The position numbers were made by a program, and so were the translations under genes. This document shows positions 13,101 through 22,022 of a stretch of 64,000 nt of DNA, in pieces. This stretch comes from Tubulanus polymorphus (taxonomy: Eukaryota; Nemertea; Palaeonemertea; Tubulaniformes; Tubulanidae), in assembly GCF_964204645.1 (NCBI RefSeq), contig NC_134029.1, positions 7,860,350 to 7,924,349 of the forward strand, read 5' to 3'. Every line of letters starts with the position of its first letter. Position 1 is the stretch's first letter. The notes beneath the pieces were generated by a model. It was given only the letters and a program-made list of their open reading frames with translations. It was not told the origin of the DNA and searched no databases.

Positions 13101-16100
13101 CAGACACGCTGGAAACTTCATCTCCTTTTGCCATCGCTTTTAACATCTACATAAACAGACAATAAATGATTCTAGTTAAGAGTCGGAATTAAATAGATAA
13201 CTGATGTACCTTAGTCTTGTGCTACAGGGGTGCATCTGCGAATTGATTTAGGGAGTGGTGCACCTTGACAATTAAGGAGGGGGTGAGCACCCCGCACCCT
13301 CCCCTTGGATCTGCCCCTGTGACATAACTATCAAACTGAAAATTCTTAATCATTCGATTATTCATTTGGGCAACTTCACTTCGTTTAATGAGAAACAGAA
13401 ACTAAACCATGAACCTTTTTACAAAACAGCTTAAGAAAAGATAATAGCTTTGGCGATTTGAGTTTCAAGTCATGTAGATGAAGCCGATGACTAAACTCAC
13501 ATTCATTACTGGATCATATAAATAAATCTTCATTCAATTGTATTCTCACCTTGTATTCTTTGTTTGCCAGTCCGGGACCGAGAACTAAATCGACAGCGCG
13601 CTCATGCATGCTATCAAACGCCGATACGTCCGAAGTCTGATATTGCGAAATCATTGGTTCTTTAGAATCGTCTTTTTCTTCGTTTAAAATTTCACGGAAT
13701 AATTCACCGGTCGAATTACGCCTGAACAGATAGATATATATATGTGAGCTATGAGAACATATTGCTTATGTCTTAACTGTTTACTGGTTACTGGTTGACT
13801 CTTCACCATAGACAAACTCTCGACATACAACCATTTATCATACAGGGGCCAGTTGACCAAAGGTTGTTCGAACATAGCCCCTGGATAACTGGTATAGTGA
13901 GAACACATCTCGCCAGATTGTGTGCATAAGAAAAGGCAAACTTGATCAAAATTGTGTTCATTTTCAATTAACTTCAAACATTAACATCAAAACTGTTAGC
14001 CTCCAACATCAAAATATAGATTGATAATAACTCTTTTATTTTTTGAATGCTTGACCTACACCTAAATCATATACTGTGAGAACAAACCTTTTATGCAAAT
14101 GAGATGAACTGAGGTCGATCTGACTGAGATCAGGATTACTCAAGCTCGGTTTCATTTCGGTGTCCATCGCTGACACGACCATAGCTTCGCGAAGCTTCTT
14201 GCCTTTATTCAAAAGTGCCGTGACCAAATCGAGACTGGCTTCGCTGCTTGGATCCAACGGAATTCTAGTCTTATCAATTGTACCTGAAAGAGGATAATAA
14301 TAAGGTAATCAAACAAGAGATCAGATTCTACAATTCATGCAACACCAAAGGTTTTATAAACAAAGGACCCAGTAGGCAGTCACTGGTCTTAGCTCAATCC
14401 AACACAAATCAAAGCAGCCTTTAAGATTTCAGAACTGAACTTCCGACTGCACAACCAGAAAGGAACTAAAGGGACAAAATCAATGACAGTAAAATCCAAA
14501 AAAGTTGCGTGTACAAGTGCTGCACAAATCAAACCAATGAAATTCCTGTGTCACAAAGGTGCGTGTGTTAAAAGCCCTCTGTGTCCATTTTCGACCGAAA
14601 TAACTGAACTGTTCAAACGATCACCGATTTCCAGTTAAAATGTAAGGAGTGCTAGAAGTTAAACAAGAATAACAGCATTAGAAGTGGTTTGGGGAGGTAT
14701 CTGGCCGACATACCGAAATCTTCCCGTATTTGAGCAGTTGGTTTCAGACCTATATCTCGAACGGGTGCCTCATGCGTATCTCTGTGATAAGATAGCGCGA
14801 GAGTAGGCGACGTGTCCGTCTTCGCAATTCTATCATCTTTTGCGCTGTCTGCCGGTACCTGAAAATGAACGCAATAGGTTTAGGCCTATTCATTAGCACT
14901 CGTTTCTCAGCGGGTAAAATAATCAAGACGATGAGACCGCAGAGTAAGGCAAAGTCTACCGAGGAACAAGATCTATTTCTTCGCACTTTCTCACAACAAA
15001 ATACCAGGATTTTTTATACTTTGGAAAATGTTTTTCCAAGATATTCACATTTTTTTCAGGGTGTCATCTCAACAGCCTTTTTTCTTGAATTTTGCATACA
15101 TTTTTTCCAATTTTCCACAATCTTTAAGCAGACATCCATTTTTCACAATTTTCACATCAATATGACGCCTGGTCTTATGAAAGTTTCGAAGATACGTGTA
15201 TATATTTCAAATTACCTGAGAGACAGGAGATATAAAAGGATCGCTCATACTAGACGAACGTAACGACGGTTTCGGCGCCGGTAAAACTTCCGGCGGATGA
15301 GACGGGTTCATATCGAAGGCGTAAGACAAAGCTTCGTTCATGTCGGTCGTCGGGATTGACGTTTGACTGTCGTACGAAGCTAACAGGAAAAAGAAAATGA
15401 AATGAGTCGCCAAGCTCTGAAAAATGCTTCGAAACAGTATTCTGTAGTATGGTTAAGCCTGTTCAAGTTAAAATCCAACTCAGGGACAAAATCAACATTG
15501 CAAGTATATATAAAATGGTCCAAAACATTTGACTCATACAGAAAATTTTGTCAACAAATCAATGATGAATCAGTTATCAATGATAAGAGTTTGGGAACTT
15601 CCTGACATCTCTGTATCTATCAAATAAACCAGTATTTTTAAAGGTAGCTAAAATACTAACGAAGCGAAATAGGGCTATAGTACAGTGTATACTCACACAT
15701 CAAAGATTCAAGCAATACAGACACTTGAAGTTCGGCAATTTTCTCTTTCTCGGGCGAAAAAACGGGGTAAAATCTGAAGATTGATAACATACAATTGATA
15801 AACACATTTAGCATCTCAGACTAAGTTTGAACACGACAATGAAACGCCTATTCATTTTACAAATACCTACCCATTTAGTGGCCGCCCAGGAGCCAGGTTC
15901 ACCAGATTATTAACAGAACACTGACCGAGAATCGACATCAAAGGACCTTTCACAACATCTAACATCAAACTACTAGCATCTTTACCAATTTATTAAGGAA
16001 GCATTTTCAAGAATCGACAACGAACTTACCGTAGAGTCGTTCAATGGTACCATTTACTAACATATTCGAGATTTTTACAAGGTTCTATCGGGTGGCAGTG

Positions 16101-18288
16101 CGAACAAGATTCGAGTTCCCTAAGATTTTTAACATGCCTAATTCATCCAAAATAGCGCAAAAATCTCTGTAGGCATATGGTCAATGATTAAAAAGACCAC
16201 GTACTATTTGCTACAGGTGTGCTTCACTAAAAAGGATACCACCGAGATAAGCAGCGAATTGTTTCGGCCCGGAACGTATGCTGTACCGCGCTGTCGTTTT
16301 TCGAGTATGGGTTCCAGCTTTTTTCACATCATGAGGCCTGAAGTTAAATCCAAGTCAAATTCTCTTCACAGAATAATCAGATACTGCAAGCACTCAGTCT
16401 TATGTTGTCAAAATTGGTTCGTTTTTGCTAAAAGTTCTTTTCAGACTCTCAAATCCATATACAGTGGAACCTACTAATACTAATCTTGCGGGCAAAAAAG
16501 TGACATTGTCATATTTAACAGGTCTCATGCTATCCAAAGCTTGATTGATATAAATATGTTAGCTCGGACATGCTGGAAATCATCATAATGGGTTTCATCT
16601 TAAACAGAATCGTTGTATCAACCAAGTTCAACTTTACAAGGGATCAGGATTAATTCAATGAATCCTGTTTCCCTTGCATATGCATTTGCTCATTTTAGTT
16701 ATTCCTTTGGTCATTATGGTCTCTATAGGGAGAGTCTAAAATGTTGTGTCCTCTGAAATTTTTTTGAAAAAATTGAAACCTTTTAAATTAAATGTAGTGG
16801 GCTTTATTCTTAATATTACCCGTTTCTAATTTCTTTTACCTGAAAAGAACTCCATTTCCAGCTTCTCCCCACCATTTCACACGAACGTAAGTGACATCTG
16901 GTAGGTTTGGTGTCAACCACAATATCTGATTTATACACAATCGCAGATAACATCTCAACTGTCCGGATACCTGAGGTGGCAGACTTGTTTCAACGCGTAT
17001 TTCTTCGGCCGGTAAACTTTCAACACTCTCTGAAATTAAATATCAAAAAGTGAGAATTGAATTTTAAGGCGTCAGAATTAACCTGTGCATGGATCGTTGT
17101 CATATCCGTCAATCAGGCAATCTGTCGCCAATACATATGGTAAAATTTAGAAATTCAGATAGGGCCTAGGTAAAACCTACGCCCGTGAAAATGGTAAATT
17201 GGGCAATCATATAGGCCTCAAGAGATAAAATCAATAAAAATGCGCCATCACCTATAAGCATATTTCAAAATCAATAAATTAAACATATCATCTTTCTCAT
17301 AAATATCTATAATTTTAATAAGCTGCCAATTTAAATCTGCTGAAATACACAGAGAAGAATGTGAGTCCTAACACCACCGTCCACTACTGACTATTACAAA
17401 TTATTCAATTTTTTGTAAATCAAAATACTTTTGTTGTTAATTCAAATTTTGAAAACTGCTGTTGATTTCTGTTCGTTTTTGTGTTAAAATGTTCTTGTTT
17501 TTTCCATCACCATTATTTGCGTCATCGGGCTCGAGCGTTGCGTGTATTCATTTACATAGTTAAACTGACTGAGAGTGAATAAATTTAAGGAAGTGGATAT
17601 TTTGCCAATGCGGCATTATTTTAGTAAATTAGCTATTTTGCCAATGGCTATATATAATAAGATATAGTAATAAAATATAGGCAGTGGATATTTTGCCAAT
17701 GCGGCATTATTCCTGTTAACGCTTTTTTGCCAATGGTGCGTTTTGATTGGCTTATTGACGCCACGCATGCGCACAGAGGTGCGCGACTTAGAAAATTCAA
17801 GGTCAAGGAAAGTGTGGAGAACTGAGTCAGAGAAAATAGCAGCATAGAGCGGGATTCGAACCCAGACCAGCAGATTGCTAGTCTAACGTCTTTCCACTAG
17901 ACCACCGGGCTCACTCAAAACCACCCGTAATTTTTCACTACATATAGCCTCACCTTACCCTAACCCTATCCCTTGGGGTAAAAACGGACCCTAATCCTCA
18001 CCCTAACCCTAAACCTAACCCTCTAGACCCTAACCCTATCGGAACCGTCCCTAACCCTACACCCAATATAATGATGTTATTGTTATATTTTATTACTATG
18101 TCTTATTATATATAGCCATTGGCAAAATATCTACTAAATATCTTACTAAAATAATGCCGCATTGGCGAAATATCCACTTCCAAATTTAAAATTGAATTTT
18201 TGAGTTTACCTGCTCCGCTTAAACTGCCTTTTTTCTTTCCTTTCTTGGTGGATTTTGATTTCTTTTTTACTGGGTTTGGATTTTTCAT
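1..18288 (-). CDS. C2CD3: C2CD3, multi-C2-domain centriole/cilium protein (41 exons, 3' end off window)
   Basis: C2CD3 is a centriolar scaffold needed for distal appendages and ciliogenesis. I located 41 minus-strand exons whose phases join without a break, giving about 2,180 codons; the vertebrate protein is roughly 2,350. Diagnostic stretches are VRVKWWGEAGNG near the N-terminus, KNNFMVIEVWDKK, WGEADCFIQYHFP, FELWCRYYSPNVRDQV, RERVLNAG and GSAYVDLSSLDD. The start is the ATG at 18288, followed by a short Lys-rich leader as in vertebrates; the extra upstream codons in the open frame have no ATG. The last exon seen runs off position 1, so the C-terminus is missing. Exons are listed in the block entries. 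No frameshift was seen. The identification rests on order and spacing of remembered family motifs. Confidence 0.95.
1308..2742 (-). CDS. C2CD3: C2CD3 exons 35-39: seventh C2 domain
   Basis: Exons 2558-2742, 2110-2266, 1913-1964, 1568-1695, 1308-1376. Motifs: ETFAVHITIERAMHL, SCYVTYQTGQSSTPAHTEV, NNPVWNHEHETRLSKELL, LVFKAWHKVDP, DKVIGFISVDVGPLTIGL and [20 protein letters not shown]. This is the most C-terminal C2 domain of the family. Exon 37 is small (52 nt) but has good borders and restores the frame. Confidence 0.94.
3043..3125 (-). repeat. tRNA-like SINE fragment
   Basis: On the minus strand a box B-like GGGTTCGAATCCC lies downstream of a GTGAGGTCAAGGGG stretch. No complete acceptor stem or cloverleaf can be drawn, so this is read as a tRNA-derived repeat rather than a tRNA gene. 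Confidence 0.4.
3615..5251 (-). CDS. C2CD3: C2CD3 exons 31-34: sixth C2 domain
   Basis: Exons 5111-5251, 4763-4871, 4243-4398, 3615-3714. Exon 31 contains FDPNTLCYVRYKFYDK. Exon 32 has VRNVITDGHFVSADLKHD. Exon 33 has YLREELLEVQVWVTYSDDAD and DKLIGSAYVDLSSLDDRR. Exon 34 has GVFPLFKPGSSSLGGAYIMM. The donor of exon 33 lies about 20 bp from an inverted-repeat element at 4045-4222, so the repeat sits tight against the exon. Confidence 0.92.
4045..4222. mobile_element. Short inverted-repeat element (pogo/Tigger-like MITE) in a C2CD3 intron
   Basis: The sequence starts TACAGTGGAACCTCGTTACA and ends with its near-complement TGTAACGAGGTTCCACTGTA, about 180 bp in all, flanked by TA. No transposase frame is present. 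The CAGTGGAACCTCG end and TA flank resemble pogo/Tigger-type Tc1-mariner ends (from memory). Similar elements occur at 38787-38931 and 49228-49452. Confidence 0.75.
5664..6875 (-). CDS. C2CD3: C2CD3 exons 27-30: fifth C2 domain
   Basis: Exons 6675-6875, 6204-6384, 5989-6117, 5664-5903. Motifs in order: TVCISVGIIRSSGLKTAADK, GVNSYVKLKLSFL, RSFAPEFSTQMDFPCPL, LAEILETAEVLMEIWHQVP, GTVVIPMKSLLTKRTG, GWYPIKLSKIGWEHL, and VVGGVELSVKFAHHDDRERV. The last is the C2CD3 signature after this C2 domain. Splice junctions after exons 28-30 are all phase 1. Confidence 0.95.
6943..7186. mobile_element. MITE with CAGGGTGGCCACT ends
   Basis: The left end CAGGGTGGCCACT is mirrored by AGTGGCGCCACCCTG at the right end. 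The interior repeats words such as TTCCCTGAG and TTTTCCAGG and has no coding frame. It lies in the C2CD3 intron between exons 26 and 27. Related copies lie at about 12140-12345 and 53419-53673, so this is a dispersed non-autonomous family. The transposon superfamily is not determined. Confidence 0.75.
7227..8975 (-). CDS. C2CD3: C2CD3 exons 21-26: fourth C2 domain
   Basis: Exons 8896-8975, 8486-8685, 7922-8050, 7663-7757, 7370-7489, 7227-7277. Exon 22 has FEVVVEGVRDLGLL and WGEADCFIQYHFPSQ. Exon 23 has YRTATTLCIPDPVFHD and the GTPVQREIL strand. Exon 24 has PFELWCRYYSPNVRDQVIAK, exon 25 PLAKLCAMVTMQKPGE, exon 26 the short segment PGVLDITLNYKTSTIQ. All are recognisable C2CD3 blocks. Two other frames open over exon 23 are shadows. 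Confidence 0.94.
9064..10941 (-). CDS. C2CD3: C2CD3 exons 16-20: Pro-rich linker and third C2 domain
   Basis: Exons 10806-10941, 10563-10726, 9872-10216, 9321-9407, 9064-9168. Exons 16-17 are linker (VPIPQPKPTAKLPPTP). Exon 18 carries the C2 core: LHMILMVSDGRNINLHG, NIYLVCRMFWCSDLVRSDVC, WGTFDPEFNFCQVAPV and RMKNNFMVIEVWDKK. Exons 19-20 complete it with GIVKLSLHQFYMSLRDKRI and VDNYMPVVDPFSGTQFGQLK, closely matching the vertebrate order. This is one of the best-conserved blocks and fixes the identity of the gene. Confidence 0.95.
11120..12134 (-). CDS. C2CD3: C2CD3 exons 14-15: second C2 domain
   Basis: Exons 11713-12134 and 11120-11275. Exon 14 starts LSVERLTLLGRIQVARVSID, then KTNTYFVEYQFPV, a conserved C2 strand pair, and ends with FPVLFDGSTIERWWKYALAFKI. 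Exon 15 has the closing strand PTHVGSCSIPLKAILKSGNL. Both exons have clean AG/GT borders and phase 0 at the shared junction. Exon 14 is the longest internal exon of the gene. An open frame on the plus strand at 11644-12021 is its antisense shadow. Confidence 0.92.
12140..12345. mobile_element. Degenerate copy of the CAGGGTGGCCACT MITE
   Basis: The interior matches the copy at 6943-7186: CAATTCATTCGTTTT, GAATCACATACTGATAA, GCAGTCAATAGCATTATCCG, CCAGGTCAGTG. The terminal repeats have decayed, and the left edge abuts C2CD3 exon 14. Limits are approximate. Confidence 0.6.
12514..15379 (-). CDS. C2CD3: C2CD3 exons 7-13: low-complexity linker
   Basis: Exons: 15216-15379, 14714-14858, 14088-14283, 13550-13721, 13015-13146, 12802-12927, 12514-12706. 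Exon 9 carries the conserved helix ALLNKGKKLREAMVVSAM, matching a short conserved segment of the vertebrate linker. Exons 10-12 contain acidic tracts (VSDDDEWLSDPGDP, DESSEDDDAYIGNN). Exon 13 is highly charged, with a mixed Lys/Arg and Glu run. This part is disordered and weakly conserved in the family, so support comes mainly from open frame, splice sites and the exon 9 motif. Confidence 0.85.
13225..13320. mobile_element. Short element with CAGGGG ... GGATCTGCCCCTG ends
   Basis: About 96 bp in a C2CD3 intron, beginning CAGGGGTGCATCTGC and ending GGATCTGCCCCTG, imperfect inverted ends. Similar GGCAGATCCA termini are seen at 41833-42163 and from 61579, so this is a member of a dispersed non-coding family. 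Confidence 0.55.
15697..18288 (-). CDS. C2CD3: C2CD3 exons 1-6: Lys-rich leader and N-terminal C2 domain
   Basis: Exons (high to low): 18210-18288, 16840-17029, 16243-16337, 16030-16056, 15871-15958, 15697-15773. Exon 1 encodes MKNPNPVKKKSKSTKKGKKK, a basic leader. Exon 2 begins the N-terminal C2 domain (GQLRCYLRLCINQILW, then VRVKWWGEAGNGVLF). Exon 3 has TARYSIRSGPKQFAAYL. Exon 4 is a 27-nt microexon (VNGTIERLY) that restores phase between exons 3 and 5. Exon 6 ends the domain with YPVFSPEKEKIAELQVSVLL. The microexon is the least certain piece: it is supported by AG/GT borders and phase but is short. Confidence 0.88.
17834..17912 (-). repeat. tRNA(Ala)-like segment, probably SINE-derived
   Basis: On the minus strand there is a box A-like GGTCTAGTGG, an anticodon-arm-like stretch with loop CTAGCAA (AGC in the anticodon position) and box B GGTTCGAATCC. 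The 5' GCCCGG has no matching 3' strand, so the acceptor stem is absent and a functional tRNA is unlikely. A related segment is at about 33560-33660. Confidence 0.6.
17950..18055. repeat. Interstitial telomere-like CCCTAA repeats
   Basis: Imperfect CCCTAA / TAACCC units are interspersed over about 100 bp. The orientation is CCCTAA on the plus strand. The same word (AGGGTTAGGGTTAG) accompanies the tRNA-like segment at 33.57 kb, so it probably belongs to the repeat family rather than to a telomere insertion. Confidence 0.7.
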
Positions 18289-19986
18289 CGTTGATTCTTT
18301 CAATTAGACACGAAAACGTCGATTATTTTCGTTAAAATTGTCATAAATATCACATTAGACACACATTCAGTCGATAAGTATTCATAAAGCCGCCATTTCC
18401 TAATCGTCCTAATTATTGCAATGCACCGATCAATGTGGTATTGACTATTTCTTGGATCAGGCCTATTCCGACTTGCGGTGATTGGCTTCGGATCATGAAT
18501 CGGCGAACGAACAGCCGGCTAGACGATTTGCCGGGTTTTCGGGTAACCCTTGAACAATTTCGAAGACAACCCCATGCTCTATGATATGATGATAGCATAT
18601 ATGATAGCATAATCATCAGTTTGTATGCATTTATATTTTTTTGATCACCGTCAAATGTCACTGTTATTTCTATATTGTATAGCTACGGCCCTTCGGACCG
18701 GCTTAGCATATATTCACTATCGACTTTGTTTGATAAAATCTATTTGTACTCTAAAAAAGTAAGATTAATTAAGTTTCTATGGTAGAAGATGATACCATCA
18801 TCGACTCTCAGGACGATTTCAGCGAGGAAAATCCCCTGTCTGGTCCCCTCCTAAGTTTCGGAATTTAGTAAAATAGATTCACTTAACAAAAGGTTGGAAA
18901 AATTAATACCTTGTTTCTCCTTTCTGCTGAGCTGCCGCCTATCTTCTATCCTGTGCTACTAAATGCATGATCAATTTTACTATAACGTACACCAGGCAGC
19001 TGATTCAATGGTATTGTATTTTTAAAAATGACCCGCCGGCCGATTATGAGAACGAAGATTTTTGTTGAAGCTGCTAGATTGGTTGTAAGATGTGTTTTGC
19101 AAATATGACTGGATCAATGACACGGTTTATGTTCAATTCTAATGATCGATCAATCCGACATCAAAAATCAATTTCTACATTTTCCAGTTAAATCTGATAA
19201 ACTTTCCATGCGTGGCTTTCATCTAACAATCTCATGATAACTAGACTATTGATTCCATTAGGAGTTTCATTAGTGAATTGATAAGAATTTTAACGGCAAA
19301 ACATCTGGGATTTCTCCTGTTTATAAGGCGGCGATGACCGCGTACACCTACCAGTCTGGGATACTACGAGCAGGTACGTAAGCATTTATCTTGTCTATTA
19401 CAACAAAATTTCATGACGAATTCTGGCGAAAGTTGCGGATTCGCTACAATCCGGAAACGTGGAAATGCAGACGGTTAACTGTATTTTCAGTTAGATTTGA
19501 AACATGAAGTCTGAGAGTATTCTCACTCTATTTTGAAACCATAATTCACGTGACCAATCTAATCTATTTATTCATTTATATCATTAAAGTACATCAGAAT
19601 GATAAAATCAATACTATTTCTTCGGCCGGTAAACTTTCAACACTCTCTGAAAATAAATATCAAAAAGTGAGAATTGAATTTTAAGGCGTCAGAATTAACC
19701 TGTGCATGGATCGTTATCATTTCCATCAAAGGCAATCTGTCGCCAATACATATGGTAAAATTAAGAAATTCACATGACCTTCGCCCGTGAAAATGGTAAA
19801 TGAAGAATTCTGCCGAAAGTTGCGGATTCGCTACAATCCGGAAAACGTGGAAATGCAGACGGTTAACTGTATTTTCAGTTAGATTTGAAACATGAAGTCT
19901 GAGAGTATTCTCACTCTATTTTGAAACCATAATTCACGTGACCAATCTAATTTATTTATTCATTTATATCATTAAAGTACATCAGA
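18289..19986. other. Intergenic region between C2CD3 and the SOUL gene, with chimeric duplication
   Basis: This is the divergent 5' flank of both genes. From 18289 to 19417 no coding frame or repeat was recognised. From 19418 to 20009 it holds two direct copies of the SOUL promoter and first codons, separated by a copy of part of C2CD3 (separate entry). Promoters were not identified with confidence. Confidence 0.6.
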
Positions 19987-20009
19987 ATGATGAAATCAAT
20001 ACTATTTAC
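19418..20009 (+). repeat. Direct duplication of SOUL promoter/first codons around a copied C2CD3 fragment
   Basis: Copy A (19418-19619) and copy B (19805-20009) share long near-identical runs, including GCGGATTCGCTACAATCCGG and TCATTAAAGTACATCAGAAT, up to the first codons. In copy A the frame ATGATAAAATCAATACTATT breaks after about seven codons into a segment (19615-19801) that matches 16998-17199 of C2CD3 (first 30 nt of exon 2 plus adjoining intron 1) in the same orientation, with about 20 bp missing. Only copy B leads into a full gene. Confidence 0.85.
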
Positions 20010-21143
20010 TGTCGCAGTGAGTGCGGCAATCGCGTGCTGTTATGCCAATGATCAACCGAAGTTCTGTAATGGGCTTGACTGTCCTAAATACGAGGTCGTC
20101 GAAAAAAATAAAGCAAGTACTGTCAAAAAAAAATCCAAAATACTAGAATATTTGAAAATGCATTTCATAGATTTTTTTCTGATGGCAGGATTACGAGCTA
20201 CGTAAATATGCCCCGAGTAAATGGGTATCGACGAGAATAATTGGCATCGAATACAACACGAGCACCATGAGAACAATGTTCATGAAACTATTTAAGTATA
20301 TCTCGGGAGAAAATGCAGCAAGTAAGTGTCTCGATAATCCGCGATTCAAAAAGGGAAGCAAAGTTTATTTTTCATTTGAGTTTTAAGCTCTCGCAGTGAT
20401 GTGTTTTATTGTACTCGCTTAAAACTATTTTCCCGTCCTACCAGTCGAATCTTTACTTAGGTTTTTTAAAGGAATATGGTCAATCGATATGAAACATACT
20501 CTATTTCTATGATTAATCATTATATCCTGGCGCAATCTAAAGAATTCTGCTCCCATTCCAATCCGTAGAACAAAAGATACCGATGACGTGTCCAGTTACC
20601 ACGCGATTCATTGCTGGTGCCGGCCCGGCTTGCGAGAGTAACTTCACCATGTCGTTCTATGTACCGAATACTGATGCTCCTAAACCTACGAATAAGGATG
20701 TATTCTTCACAGAGATGCCAGAAACTTTGATATACGTCAGGTAAATCGTCAGCAAATAATTAGTAGGCTCGTTCATGCGAGGCTTTGAATAGCAAATAGG
20801 CATCCATCTACGCAAATTAATGATCTACAGACCTTGAATTATAGCGTCCAGCAGAAATTGGCTTTTAATCTGCTTGGTGGTGGCAATTGATTATCGCAGC
20901 AACTTCTGTTGATTCAACAAAAATCGTCAAAGATTTTCACCATTACAATCACATATTCAAAATTTTAGGCAGTTTAGCGGTTATTACGTCAGATTCGATG
21001 CTTGGGCTCAGGAAGCGATGAAACTTGCAGAAGCGATCGGAAATGAGAAAGCTTATGACAACAGTTTCTTCTTCACTGCTGGTTACGATGCCCCATTCAA
21101 GCTATTTAACCGACATAACGAAATTTGGTTCCAGTCGAACTAA
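19987..21143 (+). CDS. Secreted SOUL/HEBP2-like haem-binding protein
   Basis: Four exons: 19987-20112, 20189-20321, 20569-20740, 20969-21143, giving 201 residues. Residues 1-20 form a signal peptide (MMKSILFTVAVSAAIACCYA), so secretion is inferred. The SOUL fold follows: DYELRKYAPSKWVSTR, QKIPMTCPVTTRFIAGAGP, FTMSFYVPN, then the C-terminal FFFTAGYDAPFKLFNRHNEIW, which is highly characteristic of the family. SOUL/HEBP proteins bind tetrapyrroles. Exon 1 joins exon 2 in frame only if the first intron uses a GC donor (AAA|GCAAGT at 20113); a GT three to four bases on would cause a stop. AATAAA signals follow near 21405. Paralogue status (HEBP1 or HEBP2) is not settled. Confidence 0.93.
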
Positions 21144-21679
21144 AGAAATGATTTTTGTTTGCATGTCCATCGAGGAGGTATCAAAAGGTTTTTTTGAAGA
21201 AAATTATCTTTAATTCAAAATGTTTAACCGACTTATTTGGATCTGACATGGAATAAGAATGCACATGCAAGGAGGATAGCTGTAAACAGCGTGAAAACTG
21301 GCATATGGAATTAGCATGATCATTCATAGTACCAATATTTCATGGGTATATATTTATTCAGTATTAATTTCCAAACCTCTACTTGGTATCGAGGATTTTC
21401 TAGACAAACAAATAAATAAACACTTAAAACAATATTCGACTGGATACGTCGTTTTTATTAAAGGCATTTTGGTTTCGAAGGCTTTAAGTTACTACACTTT
21501 CACCAAACTGTAGGGAATTCCAATATAAAGATTGTTTATAAAATCTATTCACTAATAAAACCCAACACTACGATTTAAAATCCATGTATCCCATATAAAT
21601 CAAGACATTTTACAATTTTCGATACAATTTATTCAACAATAAGCCCATCACAACGTTTTGGTATCTGGAACTGAAAATG
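21144..21679. other. SOUL 3' flank and array border
   Basis: Contains the presumed SOUL 3' UTR, with overlapping AATAAA hexamers near 21405-21415 and another near 21556. From about 21450 it shows the GTTTTTATTAAAGGC-like flank also seen downstream of array genes. No coding sequence recognised. Confidence 0.5.
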
Positions 21680-21915
21680 GAATTGTACACAACGTGTGTT
21701 CTAGCAAATTTACACGAGCAGGCGACCTATTAACAGAACTCTCAATCGTCTGTCTCTTTAGCAGCGCTTTCCTCGAAGCAACGAAAAACTTTTGCTAAGT
21801 TTATGGACGTTGCAACGGTCGGATTTCTAAAGCAACAAGCACAAAAACCCCTGAACGAAACAAAAGTGTTGCCGTATATTTTGTCACCCCTGATAATAAA
21901 AAGTGCGTTTTTTAT
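21680..21915 (-). pseudogene. Truncated HNMT-like methyltransferase pseudogene
   Basis: The minus strand encodes a recognisable N-terminus (DKIYGNTFVSFRGFCACCF, INLAKVFRC, ESAAKE) that stops after about 60 codons. Broken traces of the following LRVLSIG segment continue below the stop in a shifted frame, then homology ends. The start codon of intact copies is replaced (RGDKIY for MDDKIY). The SAM-binding core and C-terminus are missing, so it cannot be an active enzyme. Confidence 0.8.
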
Positions 21916-22004
21916 ATTATGCATTAGCATTCATGATTTTAATCGGATAAGAGGCCTGAATTGTTAAGTCCAATTTAACATTTTGCATATCCGTGGTTAT
22001 TCTA

Positions 22005-22022
22005 CGCAACCTGTTACACAGA
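22005..22022 (-). promoter_or_regulatory. Upstream motif shared with another array gene
   Basis: CGCAACCTGTTACACAGA (plus-strand reading) lies about 90 bp upstream of the truncated copy at 21680-21915. The identical word lies at 24968-24985, upstream of the intact gene ending at 24901. It marks a shared ancestral promoter-proximal block; whether it binds a factor is unknown. Confidence 0.4.

Larger units (their letters stand above)
17581..18189. mobile_element. Composite element with about 100-bp inverted repeats in C2CD3 intron 1
   Basis: The left arm (17581-17679) contains AAGTGGATATTTTGCCAATG and CGGCATTATTTTAGTAAATT. The right arm (about 18084-18189) is its reverse complement with a few differences and a small insertion. 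A third partial copy of the arm starts near 17682. Between the arms lie a tRNA-like segment (17834-17912) and imperfect CCCTAA repeats (17950-18055). No protein-coding frame is present. It looks like a non-autonomous element or nested set. Confidence 0.78.

Noticed and set aside
12547-13146. 199-codon minus-strand open frame as a separate gene
   Set aside because: It runs through C2CD3 exons 11-13 and two introns; beyond the exons it leaves the conserved frame.
14865-15263. 132-codon plus-strand open frame
   Set aside because: Covers a T-rich C2CD3 intron and part of exon 7 antisense; no recognisable domain.
17834-17912. Functional tRNA-Ala gene
   Set aside because: Box A and B are present, but no acceptor stem pairs and the segment lies inside an inverted-repeat element.
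17950-18055. Ancient telomere fusion site
   Set aside because: Repeats are short, irregular and embedded in a mobile-element-like structure with a relative at 33.57 kb.
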